Positions 46,542 to 57,560 of a stretch of 64,000 nucleotides of DNA are shown piece by piece (position 1 is the first letter of the stretch; the number at the start of each line of letters is the position of its first letter). The notes under the pieces were generated by a model that ran no database searches, was not told where the DNA came from, and saw nothing but the letters and a program-made list of their open reading frames with translations. The stretch comes from Tabrizicola sp. TH137 (GTDB lineage Bacteria > Pseudomonadota > Alphaproteobacteria > Rhodobacterales > Rhodobacteraceae): the NCBI RefSeq assembly GCF_002855575.1, contig NZ_PKRQ01000003.1:62001-126000 (forward strand), in the 5' to 3' direction. Position numbers and translations under genes: made by a program.

Positions 46542-47719
46542 GCCGCCAACTCCTCCAGCAGCCGCTCCATGAAGCGCTGCCCTGCCTGAAACTCGCTCAC
46601 CGCCAGCCATTCATCGGCCTGATGCGCCTGCGCGATGTCACCCGGCCCGCAGATCGCGGCGGAATAACCCGCCTCCTGAAACTGCCCCGCCTCCGTGCCA
46701 TAGGACACGACCCCCACCGCATTCCCCCCCGTCAGCCGCCGGATCAGCGCCTCGGCCTCCCCCTCCGTCTCCGGCACCAGCGCAGGCACCCCGAAGAACC
46801 GTTCCAGATGGATGCCCGCCTCCGGGCGCACAGCCTTCATCCGCGCCTCCACCCGCGCGACTTCGGAAAGGAAATCAGACACATGCGCCTCGATCTCCTC
46901 CCCCGGCACCACCCGCATCTCCAGCGCGAAACGGCATTCGGCCGCGGTGATGTTATGCGCCGTCCCGCCCGAAATCATGCCCACATGCAGCGTGGTGAAG
47001 GGCGGATCGAACCCCGCCGCCACCGGCGAAACCGCCTGCGCCTGAATCCAAGCATTGCGCTCATTCGCCCATTGGATCAGCCGCGCCCCCTCCATGATCG
47101 CCGACACGCCAGAGGGCAGCAGCGAGGAATGAACCTCGAACCCTTTCACATGGACATGGAACCCCGTCCCGCCCTTGTGCCCGTTCACCACCTGCATCCC
47201 CGACGGCTCGCCGATCACCGCCACGGCCCCCTTGGGCAGCACGCCCTGCATCGCCGCGATCATCGGCGGCGCGCCGGTGCAGCCCACCTCCTCGTCATAG
47301 CTCAGCGCGATCTGCAAGGGCCGCTTCACCCCGCGCCGCTGCGCCTCCACCAGCGCCCAGATGGCCAGCGCATCGAACCCTTTCATGTCGCAGGTCCCGC
47401 GCCCGTAAAGCCGCCCCTCCCGCTCCACCACCGTCCAGGGGTCCGATGTCCAATCCTGCCCGTCCACCGGCACCACATCCGTATGGCCCGACAGCACCAC
47501 CGCCCCCTCCTCCCAGGGGCCGACATGGGCGAACAGCGCTGCTTTCGTCCGATCCTCGTTCCAGTGGCGATGGGCCGTGATCCCCTGCCCGGCCAGATAG
47601 TCCTCCACCCAATCCACCAGCGGCAGATTGCTGTCCCGGCTCACGCTGGGAAAGGCCACCAGACGATCAAGAATTTCACGAGGGGTCAGAGGGGCAGAGA
47701 CAAGCGGGCGCGCGGACAT
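46538..47719 (-). CDS. argE: Acetylornithine deacetylase (M20 family)
   Basis: 393 residues. Hydrolyses N-acetylornithine in arginine synthesis. Metal-site motifs are VVLSGHTDVVPVDGQDW, YGRGTCDMKGFDALAIW and YDEEVGCTGAPP with the general-base Glu. C-terminal GTEAGQFQEAGYSAAICGPG is typical. The pairing with a DAO-family oxidase leaves open a role on another N-acyl amino acid; the ArgE name is by similarity. Confidence 0.88.
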   Translation of the reverse strand: MSARPLVSAPLTPREILDRLVAFPSVSRDSNLPLVDWVEDYLAGQGITAHRHWNEDRTKAALFAHVGPWEEGAVVLSGHTDVVPVDGQDWTSDPWTVVEREGRLYGRGTCDMKGFDALAIWALVEAQRRGVKRPLQIALSYDEEVGCTGAPPMIAAMQGVLPKGAVAVIGEPSGMQVVNGHKGGTGFHVHVKGFEVHSSLLPSGVSAIMEGARLIQWANERNAWIQAQAVSPVAAGFDPPFTTLHVGMISGGTAHNITAAECRFALEMRVVPGEEIEAHVSDFLSEVARVEARMKAVRPEAGIHLERFFGVPALVPETEGEAEALIRRLTGGNAVGVVSYGTEAGQFQEAGYSAAICGPGDIAQAHQADEWLAVSEFQAGQRFMERLLEELAA

Positions 47720-47931
47720 TCGATGCTTTCCTGTGCAACCCGCCCACGTTGGCGGCTTGCCGCCGCAGGGTCAAGGGTGACAGGCCCGCGCTGATGATGA
47801 CGCAAGGTAAGCCCGCACAAGCGGCTTGCGGGAGGGCGAAAAATCTCTAACACTCACCCCAACACGCCGGGACCAAGGGCAAAGCCACCCGGAAAAACAA
47901 CAATAATCATGTGACCTTGGGGGGTCTTTTC

Positions 47932-48934
<1,003 letters not shown>

Positions 48935-48942
<8 letters not shown>

Positions 48943-49987
48943 ACCCCTCGTCAAGGTCCGCGACCTCAAGATGCACTTCCCCATCCATGCGGGCATCCTG
49001 CGCCGCAAGGTCGGCGCGGTGAAGGCCGTCGATGGCGTCAGCTTCGACATTTTCGAAGGCGAAACCCTTGGACTCGTGGGCGAATCCGGCTGCGGCAAGT
49101 CCACCGTGGGCCGCGCCCTCCTGCGGCTTTACGAACCGACCTCCGGCTCGGTCGTGATCGGGGGCGAGGATATCGCCACCCTCGCCCCCGACGCGCTGCG
49201 CAAGAAACGCCCCACCATGCAGATGGTCTTTCAGGACCCGCAGGCCAGCCTCAACCCCCGCATGACCGTCGCCGCCATCATCGGCGAACCGCTCGACGAA
49301 CACACCGACTGGGACGAGGCGAAGAAGACTGAACGCGTCTATGAGCTGATGGATCAGGTCGGCCTCAACCGCCGCTTCGCCAACCGCTATCCGCACGAAT
49401 TCTCGGGCGGCCAGCGCCAGCGTATCGGCATTGCCCGCGCCCTTGCCCTCAATCCCCGTTTCATCGTCTGCGACGAACCCATCGCCGCGCTGGACGTGTC
49501 GATCCAGGCGCAAGTCGTGAACCTCTTGGAAGACCTGCAAGACAGGCTCGGCCTCACCTATCTCTTCATCTCCCACGACCTTTCCATGGTCCGCCACATC
49601 GCCGATCGGGTGGCGGTCATGTATCTGGGCCAGATCGCGGAACTTTCCCCCCGCGACGCGCTCTATGCCGCGCCTCTGCACCCCTATGCACAGGCCCTTC
49701 TCTCCGCCGTGCCCGAAGCCGACCCCGCGGTCGAAGCGACGCGCCAGCGCATCATCCTCAAGGGCGACGTGCCCTCCCCTGCCAATCCGCCCAAGGGCTG
49801 CAACTTCTGCACGCGCTGCCCCAAGGTCATCCCCCTCTGCCGCGAGGAAAAGCCGCGCCTCTCCGAGGTGCAGCCGGGCCGCTTCGTCGCCTGCCATCTG
49901 GTCGCGGCAAATCAAGATACCGCCGGGGGGCATGCATCCCCCGGCCCCGAGGTGCGCGAGCACAACCAACAAGGAGAACTGTCATGA
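48935..49987 (+). CDS. Peptide ABC transporter ATP-binding protein (DppF/OppF type)
   Basis: 350 residues. Walker [29 protein letters not shown], signature [16 protein letters not shown] and Walker [16 protein letters not shown], with the C-terminal [19 protein letters not shown] cluster-like motif. GGAGG precedes the ATG, which overlaps the upstream ATPase gene by 8 bp. Its stop overlaps the binding-protein ATG (ATGA), so all are one operon. Confidence 0.93.
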
Positions 49988-51687
49988 ACTTCAGAACCGC
50001 CCTTCTGGGCGCTGCGGCGGCCTTCGTGCTGGCCCCGGCGGCCCATGCCGAACGGGGCGCCGACGGCGAGGTCAAGGTATTCTACTACCAGGCCGTCTCG
50101 ACGCTGAACGCCTACCTGTCCTCGGGCACCAAGGACGTCGAGGCGGGCTCGCTCGTCCTCGAACCGCTCGCGGGCTTCGATCAGGACGGCCAGCTCTTCC
50201 CGCGACTCGCGCAGGATATCCCCACGGTCGAAAACGGCGGCGTCTCCGCCGACCTGACCTCGATCACCTGGAAACTGAAGGAAGGTCTCCTCTGGTCCGA
50301 CGGCACCCCCGTCACCTCGGCCGACGTGAAATTCACCTGGGAATACTGCACCCATCCCGAAGGCGGCTGCGCCCAGGGCGCCAAATATGAAGGCGTGAAA
50401 TCAGTCGATACCCCCGATGACCTGACCGTCGTCGTCACCTTCGAAAACCCGAAACCCTATCCCTATCAGCCCTTCACCGGCGGCACCGCGCCGATCCTCC
50501 AGAAGGCGCAGTTCGAAGCCTGCATGGGCCCGGCCGCCCAGACCTGCACCGAACAGAACTCCAAACCCATCGGCACCGGCCCCTTCATCGTCACCGACTT
50601 CAAGGTGAATGACGTGGTGACGCTGGAAGCCAACCCCAACTACCGCGACCCGGCCAAGCCCGCCTTCGCCAAGGTCACGCTCAAGGGCGGCGGCGACGCG
50701 CTGGCGGCGGCTTCGGCGGTCATGGAAACCGGCGAATTCGATTACGCCTGGAACACCCAGATCAACCCCGAACAGCAGGCCCAGATGGAAGCCGGCGGCA
50801 AGGGCACCTTCGTCAACGCCTTCGGCACGCTGGTCGAACGGATCGAGATCAACATGACCAACCCCGACCCGGCCCTGCCGGAAGGCGAACGGTCCACGAT
50901 CAAGCATCCGCATCCGATCCTGACCGATGCCAATGTCCGCAAGGCGCTCTCCATCGCCATCGACCGTCAGACGCTCGTCGATGTCGGCTATGGCGGCGCG
51001 GGCCGTCCGACCTGCAACCTCGTCCCGGCCCCGGCTTTCCAGGCCTCGGACAACACCGCCTGCCTGACGCAGGATATCGAAGGTGCCAAGGCCCTGCTGG
51101 AAGGCGCCGGCTGGACCGACAGCGATGGCGACGGCATCCGCGACAAGGATGGCAAGAAGCTCAGCCTTGTCTATCAGACCACCGTCAACCCGGTCCGTCA
51201 GGACTTCCAGGCCCTGATCAAGGGCTGGTGGAACGAGATCGGCGTCGAAGTGGAACTGAAGGCAATCGACCCGTCGGTCTTCTTCGGCGGTGACGCGGCC
51301 TCGCCCGACACCTTCCAGAAGTTCTATGCCGACGTCGAGATGTATGCCAACAACTTCGACGGCACGGATGCCGAGCCCTACATGTCGCAATACCTCTGCG
51401 ACAAGATCCCGGGCCCGGACAACCAGTGGCAGGGCGAGAACATCAACCGCTTCTGCGACCCGGCCTATGACGCGCTGGTCAAGGAGCTTTCCACCACCTC
51501 GGGCATCGAAGCCCGCGGCGCGCTGGTGATGAAGCTGAACGACATGCTGACCAAGGACAGCAACATCGTGATCCCGCTGGTGGACCGCGGCCGCTTCTCG
51601 GCCAAGTCCAACACGCTCGAGGGCTTCGTTATGAACTCCTGGGACACCGAGCTGTGGAACGCGCAGGACTGGACCCGCGCGAAGTGA
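49984..51687 (+). CDS. Peptide ABC transporter substrate-binding protein (family 5)
   Basis: 567 residues. Sec signal peptide [22 protein letters not shown], then the family 5 pattern [40 protein letters not shown] and a two-lobe binding fold. The ligand may be peptide, nickel or an opine; the sequence alone does not decide. AAGGAG lies 7 nt before the ATG. A strong hairpin follows the gene, which fits higher expression of this component. Confidence 0.92.
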   Translation: MNFRTALLGAAAAFVLAPAAHAERGADGEVKVFYYQAVSTLNAYLSSGTKDVEAGSLVLEPLAGFDQDGQLFPRLAQDIPTVENGGVSADLTSITWKLKEGLLWSDGTPVTSADVKFTWEYCTHPEGGCAQGAKYEGVKSVDTPDDLTVVVTFENPKPYPYQPFTGGTAPILQKAQFEACMGPAAQTCTEQNSKPIGTGPFIVTDFKVNDVVTLEANPNYRDPAKPAFAKVTLKGGGDALAAASAVMETGEFDYAWNTQINPEQQAQMEAGGKGTFVNAFGTLVERIEINMTNPDPALPEGERSTIKHPHPILTDANVRKALSIAIDRQTLVDVGYGGAGRPTCNLVPAPAFQASDNTACLTQDIEGAKALLEGAGWTDSDGDGIRDKDGKKLSLVYQTTVNPVRQDFQALIKGWWNEIGVEVELKAIDPSVFFGGDAASPDTFQKFYADVEMYANNFDGTDAEPYMSQYLCDKIPGPDNQWQGENINRFCDPAYDALVKELSTTSGIEARGALVMKLNDMLTKDSNIVIPLVDRGRFSAKSNTLEGFVMNSWDTELWNAQDWTRAK

Positions 51688-51699
51688 TCTGACGCTTCA

Positions 51700-51734
51700 G
51701 GGGCGCGCGGCGGCTTGGCCCGCCCGCGCGCCCC
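51700..51734 (+). terminator. GC-rich hairpin between binding protein and permease genes
   Basis: GGGGCGCGCGG (51700-51710) pairs perfectly with CCGCGCGCCCC (51724-51734). No T-run follows, so it is more likely an attenuator or mRNA-stabilising element that keeps binding protein in excess over the permeases. Confidence 0.65.
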
Positions 51735-51776
51735 GCCCTTTCCGCCTCTTTCCCTGCCAGTATCCTTGGGACGTCC

Positions 51777-52784
51777 ATGCTGACATTCACGCTCCGGCGA
51801 CTGCTGACCGCGATCCCGACGCTGCTTCTCATCAGCCTCGTGATCTTCCTTCTGGTCGATCTCGCCCCCGGCAGCCCGCTGTCCGACGTCCCCCTCACGG
51901 TGCCCCCCGAGGTGCGCCAGAAGATGCTGGAAGCGATGGGCGCGGATCAGCCCGTGCTGGTGCGCTATCTGCTCTGGCTGAAACAGTTCTTCTGGATCGA
52001 ACCGCTTTACGGCATCGACGCCCTCTTCGGCACCGATTTCGCCCAAGGCGCGCAGCGCATCATCAGTTGGCAGTCCAAGATGCCGGTGATGGACACGATC
52101 GGCGAACGCCTGCCCCAGACCCTCACCGTCGTCGGCACCGCCTATCTGATCGGCGTGCTGATCGCGCTGCCCATCGGCATCTATTCCGCCTATCGCCAGT
52201 ATTCCTGGTTCGACCAGGCGGGTACCTTCTTCGCCATGGCGGGCTTTTCCGTCCCCACCTTCTTCACCGGCAACATCCTGATCCTGATCTTCGCGGTCAA
52301 TCTGGGCTGGTTCCCCACCATCTACGACACCAATCTCGAAGTGGTGGACTGGGCCAGCTTCAAGCAGATGCTCGCCCAGATGGCCCTGCCCGTCATGGTG
52401 CTCGCCCTCTTCAACGCGGCCGAGATCAGCCGCTACACCCGCTCTTCCGTCCTTGAAAACCTTGGTCAGGATTACGTCCGCACCGCGCGGGCCAAGGGGA
52501 TGGGCGAAGGCAAGGTCGTGCTGAAACACGTGCTGCGCAACTCGCTGATCCCGGTCGTCACCGTCATCGCGCTGGGTCTGCCCACCGTCTTCGGCGGTGC
52601 CATCGTGACCGAGCAGATCTTCAAGATCAACGGCATCGGCGCCATGCTGATCGGGGCGATCAACGTCTCCGACCTGCCCACGGTGCAGACCGTCACTTTC
52701 ATCTTCGCGGTGCTCATCGTGATGTTCAACCTGATCGCCGACATCCTCTACGGCATCCTCGACCCGCGGATCCGCTATGACTGA
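51777..52784 (+). CDS. Peptide ABC transporter permease (DppB/OppB type)
   Basis: 335 residues, six predicted membrane helices. N-terminal FTLRRLLTAIPTLLLISLVIFLLVDLAPGSP is characteristic of the OppB group, and the EAA loop is YVRTARAKGMGEGKVVLKHVLRNSLIP. It follows the binding protein gene by 89 bp and overlaps the next permease by 8 bp. Confidence 0.94.
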   Translation: MLTFTLRRLLTAIPTLLLISLVIFLLVDLAPGSPLSDVPLTVPPEVRQKMLEAMGADQPVLVRYLLWLKQFFWIEPLYGIDALFGTDFAQGAQRIISWQSKMPVMDTIGERLPQTLTVVGTAYLIGVLIALPIGIYSAYRQYSWFDQAGTFFAMAGFSVPTFFTGNILILIFAVNLGWFPTIYDTNLEVVDWASFKQMLAQMALPVMVLALFNAAEISRYTRSSVLENLGQDYVRTARAKGMGEGKVVLKHVLRNSLIPVVTVIALGLPTVFGGAIVTEQIFKINGIGAMLIGAINVSDLPTVQTVTFIFAVLIVMFNLIADILYGILDPRIRYD

Positions 52785-53700
52785 CACGACCCTCAATATC
52801 GAAAAGGTCCGCGGCCCCTGGGCCGACGTCTGGGCACAATTCCGCAAGCACAAGGGGGCCATGGCCGCCCTCGTCATGCTGGGAACCCTCGCCATCTTCT
52901 GCCTGCTCGGCCCGCTGGTCTGGCGGATCGACCCGAACTTCATCGAAAGCGACACGGTGAAGATGTTCAAGATGCGCAACCAGGGGCCATCCTTCGCCCA
53001 TCCGCTCGGCACCGATCAGCTTGGCCGCGACATGCTGGCCCGCATGATGTTCGGCGGGCGCATCTCGCTCGCCGTCGGCACCGTGGCCATGCTGGTGGCC
53101 ATCTTCATCGGCACCACGGTCGGCGTGATGGCAGGCTATTTCCGCCGCATCGACGGCCTGCTGATGCGACTCACCGATCTCTTCCTCGCCCTGCCGCTCC
53201 TGCCGCTGCTGCTGGTGATGATCTTCCTCTTCCGCGATCCCATCGCGGGCGTGCTCGGCCCCCGCCTCGGCACCTTCCTCCTCATCGTCATGGCCATCGG
53301 CCTGACAAGCTGGATGCAGGCCGCCCGCGTCGTGCGGGGTGAGGTGCTGGCGCTCAAGGAACGCGAATTCGTCCTCGCCGCCCGCTCCATCGGCACGCCT
53401 TCGCGCCGCATCATCACCCGCCACATCCTGCCCAACGTGCTCTCGCCCGTCCTCGTGGCAGCCACGCTCGGCATCGCGGCGGCGATCATCACGGAATCCG
53501 TGCTCTCCTTCCTCGGCCTCGGCTTCCCGCCCGATTTCCCGACCTGGGGCCGCCTCCTCTATGACGGCATCGCCGAGATCCGCACCTATCCGGAACGGGT
53601 GCTCTGGCCCGGCCTCGCCATCTCGCTCACCGTCCTGTCGGTGAACTACATCGGCGACGGCCTGCGCGACGCCCTCGATCCCCGCATCCGGGGCCGCTAG
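52777..53700 (+). CDS. Peptide ABC transporter permease (DppC/OppC type)
   Basis: 307 residues. The OppC N-terminal domain (QFRKHKGAMAALVMLGTLAIF), HPLGTDQLGRDMLARMMFGGRISLAVG and EAA loop FVLAARSIGTPSRRIITRHILPNVLSP are present, ending DGLRDALDPRIRGR. It completes a full importer. Its TAG stop overlaps the TAG stop of the convergent DUF6544 gene as CTAG. Confidence 0.94.
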   Translation: MTDTTLNIEKVRGPWADVWAQFRKHKGAMAALVMLGTLAIFCLLGPLVWRIDPNFIESDTVKMFKMRNQGPSFAHPLGTDQLGRDMLARMMFGGRISLAVGTVAMLVAIFIGTTVGVMAGYFRRIDGLLMRLTDLFLALPLLPLLLVMIFLFRDPIAGVLGPRLGTFLLIVMAIGLTSWMQAARVVRGEVLALKEREFVLAARSIGTPSRRIITRHILPNVLSPVLVAATLGIAAAIITESVLSFLGLGFPPDFPTWGRLLYDGIAEIRTYPERVLWPGLAISLTVLSVNYIGDGLRDALDPRIRGR

Positions 53701-54557
53701 GGCGCAGGCAGGGGCCGATAGGCCGTCACCCGCCCCCGCCAATAGGGCTTCGTCCCTTCGGGCAGGACCCAGGACACCTCGCCGCGCATGGGGACCATCA
53801 CCCCATCCCGCCGCTCATAGGCCCACCAGCGCCCTTCCCAGGGCGTCGGCACCATCTTCCCCGCCACCGTCCGGCCCCGCGCCTCGGCCCGGATCGACGT
53901 GACCAGATCATCCGCCCCGAAACGGAACAGCAACCGCACCTCCACCGCCCCATCCACCAGCCGCGCCTCGGCGCTGCGGTCATCGACGGCCCGCCACTGC
54001 ACCCCATTGCCGGGCAGCAGAACGCCCGGATACCAGGGCGCCTCGGCCAGCCAGCGCAAAAGCTCGCCCTCCGCGATGGCTCCCCCACCCTCCAGCCGCG
54101 CCAGCGGCACCAGACCCAGGATCGCCGGCACCAGAACCCCCTCGCCCGCCACATAGGCGTCGATCACCCGCACCGGCAGCCCCGGCGCCATGACCACAGC
54201 CCCATCCCAGACGAAACCCGGCCGCCCCAGCGTCACCGTCTGGCGCGAGGTGAAGCGCTTCCAGTTGTCCACGCCTTCGCCCATGTTGAACCGCCCCTCA
54301 TGGGCCATCTCCACCCGGCCCGGCAGATCACCCCCCGCCGGCAGCACCTTGCGCAGATAGCGCGCCACGGGCGGCGGCAGCCCGTCCAGCGCGGCAGGAT
54401 CGAACCGACGCACCGCCAGACCGCGCTCCTCGGCCAGCATCCGCCGCAGCAGCGCCTCCACCTGCCCGGACCAGCGCCAGGCGCCCAGCGCCACGGCACC
54501 GCCCCAGATCAGCAGCAGAAGAAGGACCGCCCCCACGCCCAGTTTCGCCCAGACCAT
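53697..54557 (-). CDS. DUF6544-like membrane-anchored protein
   Basis: 286 residues. One N-terminal membrane helix (AKLGVGAVLLLLLIWGGAVALGAW), then a soluble domain with DGLPPPVARYLRKVLPAG, MAHEGRFNMGE, WDGAVVMAPGLPVRVIDAYV and WEGRWWAYERRDGVMVPMRGEVSW. From memory this is the DUF6544 pattern; function unknown. The ATG of MVWAKLG is chosen because the upstream residues add no helix or motif. Confidence 0.75.
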   Translation of the reverse strand: MVWAKLGVGAVLLLLLIWGGAVALGAWRWSGQVEALLRRMLAEERGLAVRRFDPAALDGLPPPVARYLRKVLPAGGDLPGRVEMAHEGRFNMGEGVDNWKRFTSRQTVTLGRPGFVWDGAVVMAPGLPVRVIDAYVAGEGVLVPAILGLVPLARLEGGGAIAEGELLRWLAEAPWYPGVLLPGNGVQWRAVDDRSAEARLVDGAVEVRLLFRFGADDLVTSIRAEARGRTVAGKMVPTPWEGRWWAYERRDGVMVPMRGEVSWVLPEGTKPYWRGRVTAYRPLPAP

Positions 54558-54631
54558 CGCGCACCCCCCAAATCGAACCGGGGGTAAGTCTGGCACAAGA
54601 CGCGCAGCCGCGCCTTGATCCCGCGCAAGTC

Positions 54632-55915
54632 TCAGTCGAAATGGTTTCGGATACGCCGCACCATCAGCCAGACGCCGACCAGCACGACAGGCGTCAGGAT
54701 TGCCAGCAACGCGCCATGCGACAGATGCACCCGATGCGCCAGCGGCTCCAGAGCATAGGCCGCCAGATTCACCGCGTAATAGCTGATCGCCACCGTGGAC
54801 AGGCCTTCAACCGTGCGCTGCAACCGCAATTGCAAGTCCGCCCGCTTGTCCATGCTTTCCAGCAGCTTCTGGTTCTGCGCCGACCGCTCCACATCGACCC
54901 GCGTCCGCAAGAGTTCCGCCGCCCGCTGCGCCCGCTCCGCCATGCTCTTTAGCCGCGCCTCGGCGGATTTCACGGTCCGCATCGCGGGGTCATAGCGGCG
55001 CATCATGAATTCACCGAAGGTCTGCCGCCCCTGTATCCGCTGCTCCCGCATCACCTCGATCCGCTGGTTGACGATGGCCTCATAGGCCGCCGTCGCGCCA
55101 AAGCGGAAGGAGAACTGCACCGCAAGGCTCTCCAACTCGGCCGAAATCGTCAGCAATTCATGCAGCGCCGCCTCGGGCGACCGTTCCGTCGTATCCAGCG
55201 CCGACACCAGCGCCATCAATTGCGGGTCCAGCGCGTTCAGCCGCGCCGTCAACTGCCGCGCCCGCATCAGGCCCAGCATCGACATCGACCGATAAGTCTC
55301 CACCTCGCACAGCCGCTGCACGATCCGCCCCACGCGGCGGCTGCCCGTGCCGGGCCGCACGAAGACGGCAAAGCGCATATGCCCCGCCGGATCAATCCGG
55401 AAATCCCCCGCCACGATGGCCGCCCCATCCACCACACGGCTCACGGCAAGGCTTTCGGGAACGAACCATTCCTCCAGCTTGGCCATGACCGCATCGTCAT
55501 CCTCCGGCAGTTCCTCGATCCGGATCAGCACCGAACAGATGCGCTTGCCCGGCGCGGCGGTCAGCCAATCCTCGGGAAAGACCTCCGCCTCTGCCGGGTC
55601 GAAGGGCCGCTTGGAAAGGCCGGGGCCGAAGGCGGAATAGGTGACGAACTCGGTATGGCTTTCCCATTTCAGGTCATGCCGCCCGATGGGGCCGGAAAAA
55701 TGGGTCGCATCCGGCTGCGGATGGGCCGAGGCATGGCGATCCAGCAGCGCCAGAAGATGCGCGCGATCCTTGCTGCGGTCGCGGTTCGCGGCGTCCACCG
55801 GCTCCTTGATGGCCATATAGACGGCATGGCTCGGCACATCGAGCGACGGGAACGGCCGCGCGTGCAGCTCGTTCACAAGGGCATAGCGCAGCGGGTGGTC
55901 GGGGATCGTGGGCAT
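54632..55915 (-). CDS. DUF3422 family protein
   Basis: 427 residues. N-terminal HPLRYALVNELHARPFPSLD is the family signature; the middle is long and helical (LQLRLQRTVEGLSTVAISYY); two membrane helices near the C-terminus end in WLMVRRIRNHFD. Function is unknown, though relatives are common in alphaproteobacteria. The start MPTIPDHPLRY has GAGACG upstream; the longer frame would run across non-coding sequence. Confidence 0.87.
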   Translation of the reverse strand: MPTIPDHPLRYALVNELHARPFPSLDVPSHAVYMAIKEPVDAANRDRSKDRAHLLALLDRHASAHPQPDATHFSGPIGRHDLKWESHTEFVTYSAFGPGLSKRPFDPAEAEVFPEDWLTAAPGKRICSVLIRIEELPEDDDAVMAKLEEWFVPESLAVSRVVDGAAIVAGDFRIDPAGHMRFAVFVRPGTGSRRVGRIVQRLCEVETYRSMSMLGLMRARQLTARLNALDPQLMALVSALDTTERSPEAALHELLTISAELESLAVQFSFRFGATAAYEAIVNQRIEVMREQRIQGRQTFGEFMMRRYDPAMRTVKSAEARLKSMAERAQRAAELLRTRVDVERSAQNQKLLESMDKRADLQLRLQRTVEGLSTVAISYYAVNLAAYALEPLAHRVHLSHGALLAILTPVVLVGVWLMVRRIRNHFD

Positions 55916-56053
55916 GGTCGTCCTGCGTCTCTTTCCCGCGAGGTAGGGCGCGCCGCGCCGCGCTTCCAGTGAATTGCAGGAATACAAGGGTATGCAACCC
56001 GGATGTTGCAGAAAAGCCCGCCGCCTGTGCAGCCTTGCGGCCCTGATGCCGCG

Positions 56054-56109
56054 AAAAAGGCCCCGGTCTTGCGACCGGGGCCCCGTAGGATGGGCCATGC
56101 GGCCCATCC
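56054..56109 (-). terminator. Intrinsic terminator after pntB, with an adjacent second hairpin
   Basis: On the minus strand GGCCCCGGTC/GACCGGGGCC (56059-56082, 4-nt loop) is followed by TTTTTCGC, a textbook terminator for pntAB. Between it and the stop codon lies GGATGGGCC/GGCCCATCC (56088-56109), nearly identical to the hairpin at 19448-19468. The rest of the 198-bp gap up to the DUF3422 start (55916-56053) shows nothing notable. Confidence 0.88.
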
Positions 56110-56113
56110 CGCG

Positions 56114-57547
56114 TCAGTCGATCATCGGCAGAAGCTGGTCGATGGATTTCTTCGCATCGCCATAGAACATCCGCGTGTTCTCCTTGAAGAACAGCGGGTT
56201 CTCGATCCCCGAATAGCCCGTCCCCTGCCCGCGCTTGGACACGAAGACCTGCTTCGCCTTCCAGCATTCCAGAACCGGCATCCCGGCGATGGGGCTGTTG
56301 GGGTCTTCCTGTGCCGCCGGGTTCACGATGTCATTCGACCCGATCACGATGGCCACGTCCGTTTCGGGGAAGTCCTCGTTGATCTCGTCCATCTCGAGAA
56401 CGATGTCGTAAGGCACCTTCGCCTCGGCCAGCAGCACGTTCATGTGGCCGGGCAGACGTCCCGCGACGGGGTGGATGGCGAAACGCACGTTCTTCCCCTT
56501 CGCCCGCAGCTTCCGCGTCAACTCGCTGACCGATTGCTGCGCCTGCGCCACCGCCATGCCATAACCCGGGATGATGATGACGCTGTCCGCATCGTTCAAC
56601 GCCGCCGCCACGCCTTCGGCATCAATCGCAATCTGCTCGCCCGTCACTTCCATCGCGGGGCCCGTCGTGCCCCCAAAGCCGCCGAGGATCACGCTGATGA
56701 AGGACCGGTTCATCGCCTTGCACATGATGTAAGACAGGATCGCACCGGAAGACCCGACCAGCGCGCCCACCACGATCAGCAGATCATTGGACAGCGAGAA
56801 GCCGATCGCCGCCGCCGCCCAGCCGGAATAGCTGTTCAGCATCGACACGACCACCGGCATGTCCGCCCCGCCGATCCCCATGATCAGGTGATAGCCGATG
56901 AACAGCGCGGCCAGCGTCATCACCAGAAGCGCCAGAGTGGAGCCAGACTGGAGGTAAACGAACAGCAGCACCAGCGAGATGATCGCCGCCCCCGCATTCA
57001 GCGCATGCCCACCGGGCAGCTTCTTGGCCTTGCCATCCACCTTTCCGGCCAACTTGCCAAAGGCGATGACGGAACCGGTGAAGGTCACGGCCCCGATGAA
57101 GACGCCAAGGAAGGTCTCCACCCGCAGGATGGCCACCTCGACCGCGGTCTTTTCGGCAACCTTCGCGGCAAAGCCCGTCAGCGCCTGCCGCGCTGCCTCG
57201 TCCATTCCGGCAATCGCGGTCAGTTCGATATGGGTGTTGAACCCGATGAAGACCGCCGCCAGACCCACAAGAGAGTGCATCGCCGCCACAAGCTGCGGCA
57301 TCTCGGTCATCTGCACCCGCTGCGCCACATACCAGCCGATCACGCCGCCCACGGCGACCATGACCAGCGAAATCAGCCAGTTGCCCGCACCCGGCCCATA
57401 AAGCGTCGCCGCCACGGCCAGCGCCATGCCGACGATCCCGTACCAGACCGCGCGCTTGGCGCTTTCCTGGCCGGACAGCCCGCCAAGGGACTGGATGAAA
57501 AGAACAGCCGCAACGACATAGGCGGCGGTGGTGAATCCGTATTCCAT
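56114..57547 (-). CDS. pntB: NAD(P) transhydrogenase subunit beta
   Basis: 477 residues. Proton-translocating transhydrogenase, membrane helices in the N-terminal part and the NADP(H)-binding domain III at the C-terminus, with [34 protein letters not shown] and [11 protein letters not shown]. It couples the proton gradient made by respiration to NADPH formation. It lies 13 bp after pntA and is followed by a terminator. Confidence 0.97.
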   Translation of the reverse strand: MEYGFTTAAYVVAAVLFIQSLGGLSGQESAKRAVWYGIVGMALAVAATLYGPGAGNWLISLVMVAVGGVIGWYVAQRVQMTEMPQLVAAMHSLVGLAAVFIGFNTHIELTAIAGMDEAARQALTGFAAKVAEKTAVEVAILRVETFLGVFIGAVTFTGSVIAFGKLAGKVDGKAKKLPGGHALNAGAAIISLVLLFVYLQSGSTLALLVMTLAALFIGYHLIMGIGGADMPVVVSMLNSYSGWAAAAIGFSLSNDLLIVVGALVGSSGAILSYIMCKAMNRSFISVILGGFGGTTGPAMEVTGEQIAIDAEGVAAALNDADSVIIIPGYGMAVAQAQQSVSELTRKLRAKGKNVRFAIHPVAGRLPGHMNVLLAEAKVPYDIVLEMDEINEDFPETDVAIVIGSNDIVNPAAQEDPNSPIAGMPVLECWKAKQVFVSKRGQGTGYSGIENPLFFKENTRMFYGDAKKSIDQLLPMID

Positions 57548-57560
57548 CGCGCGCTACTCC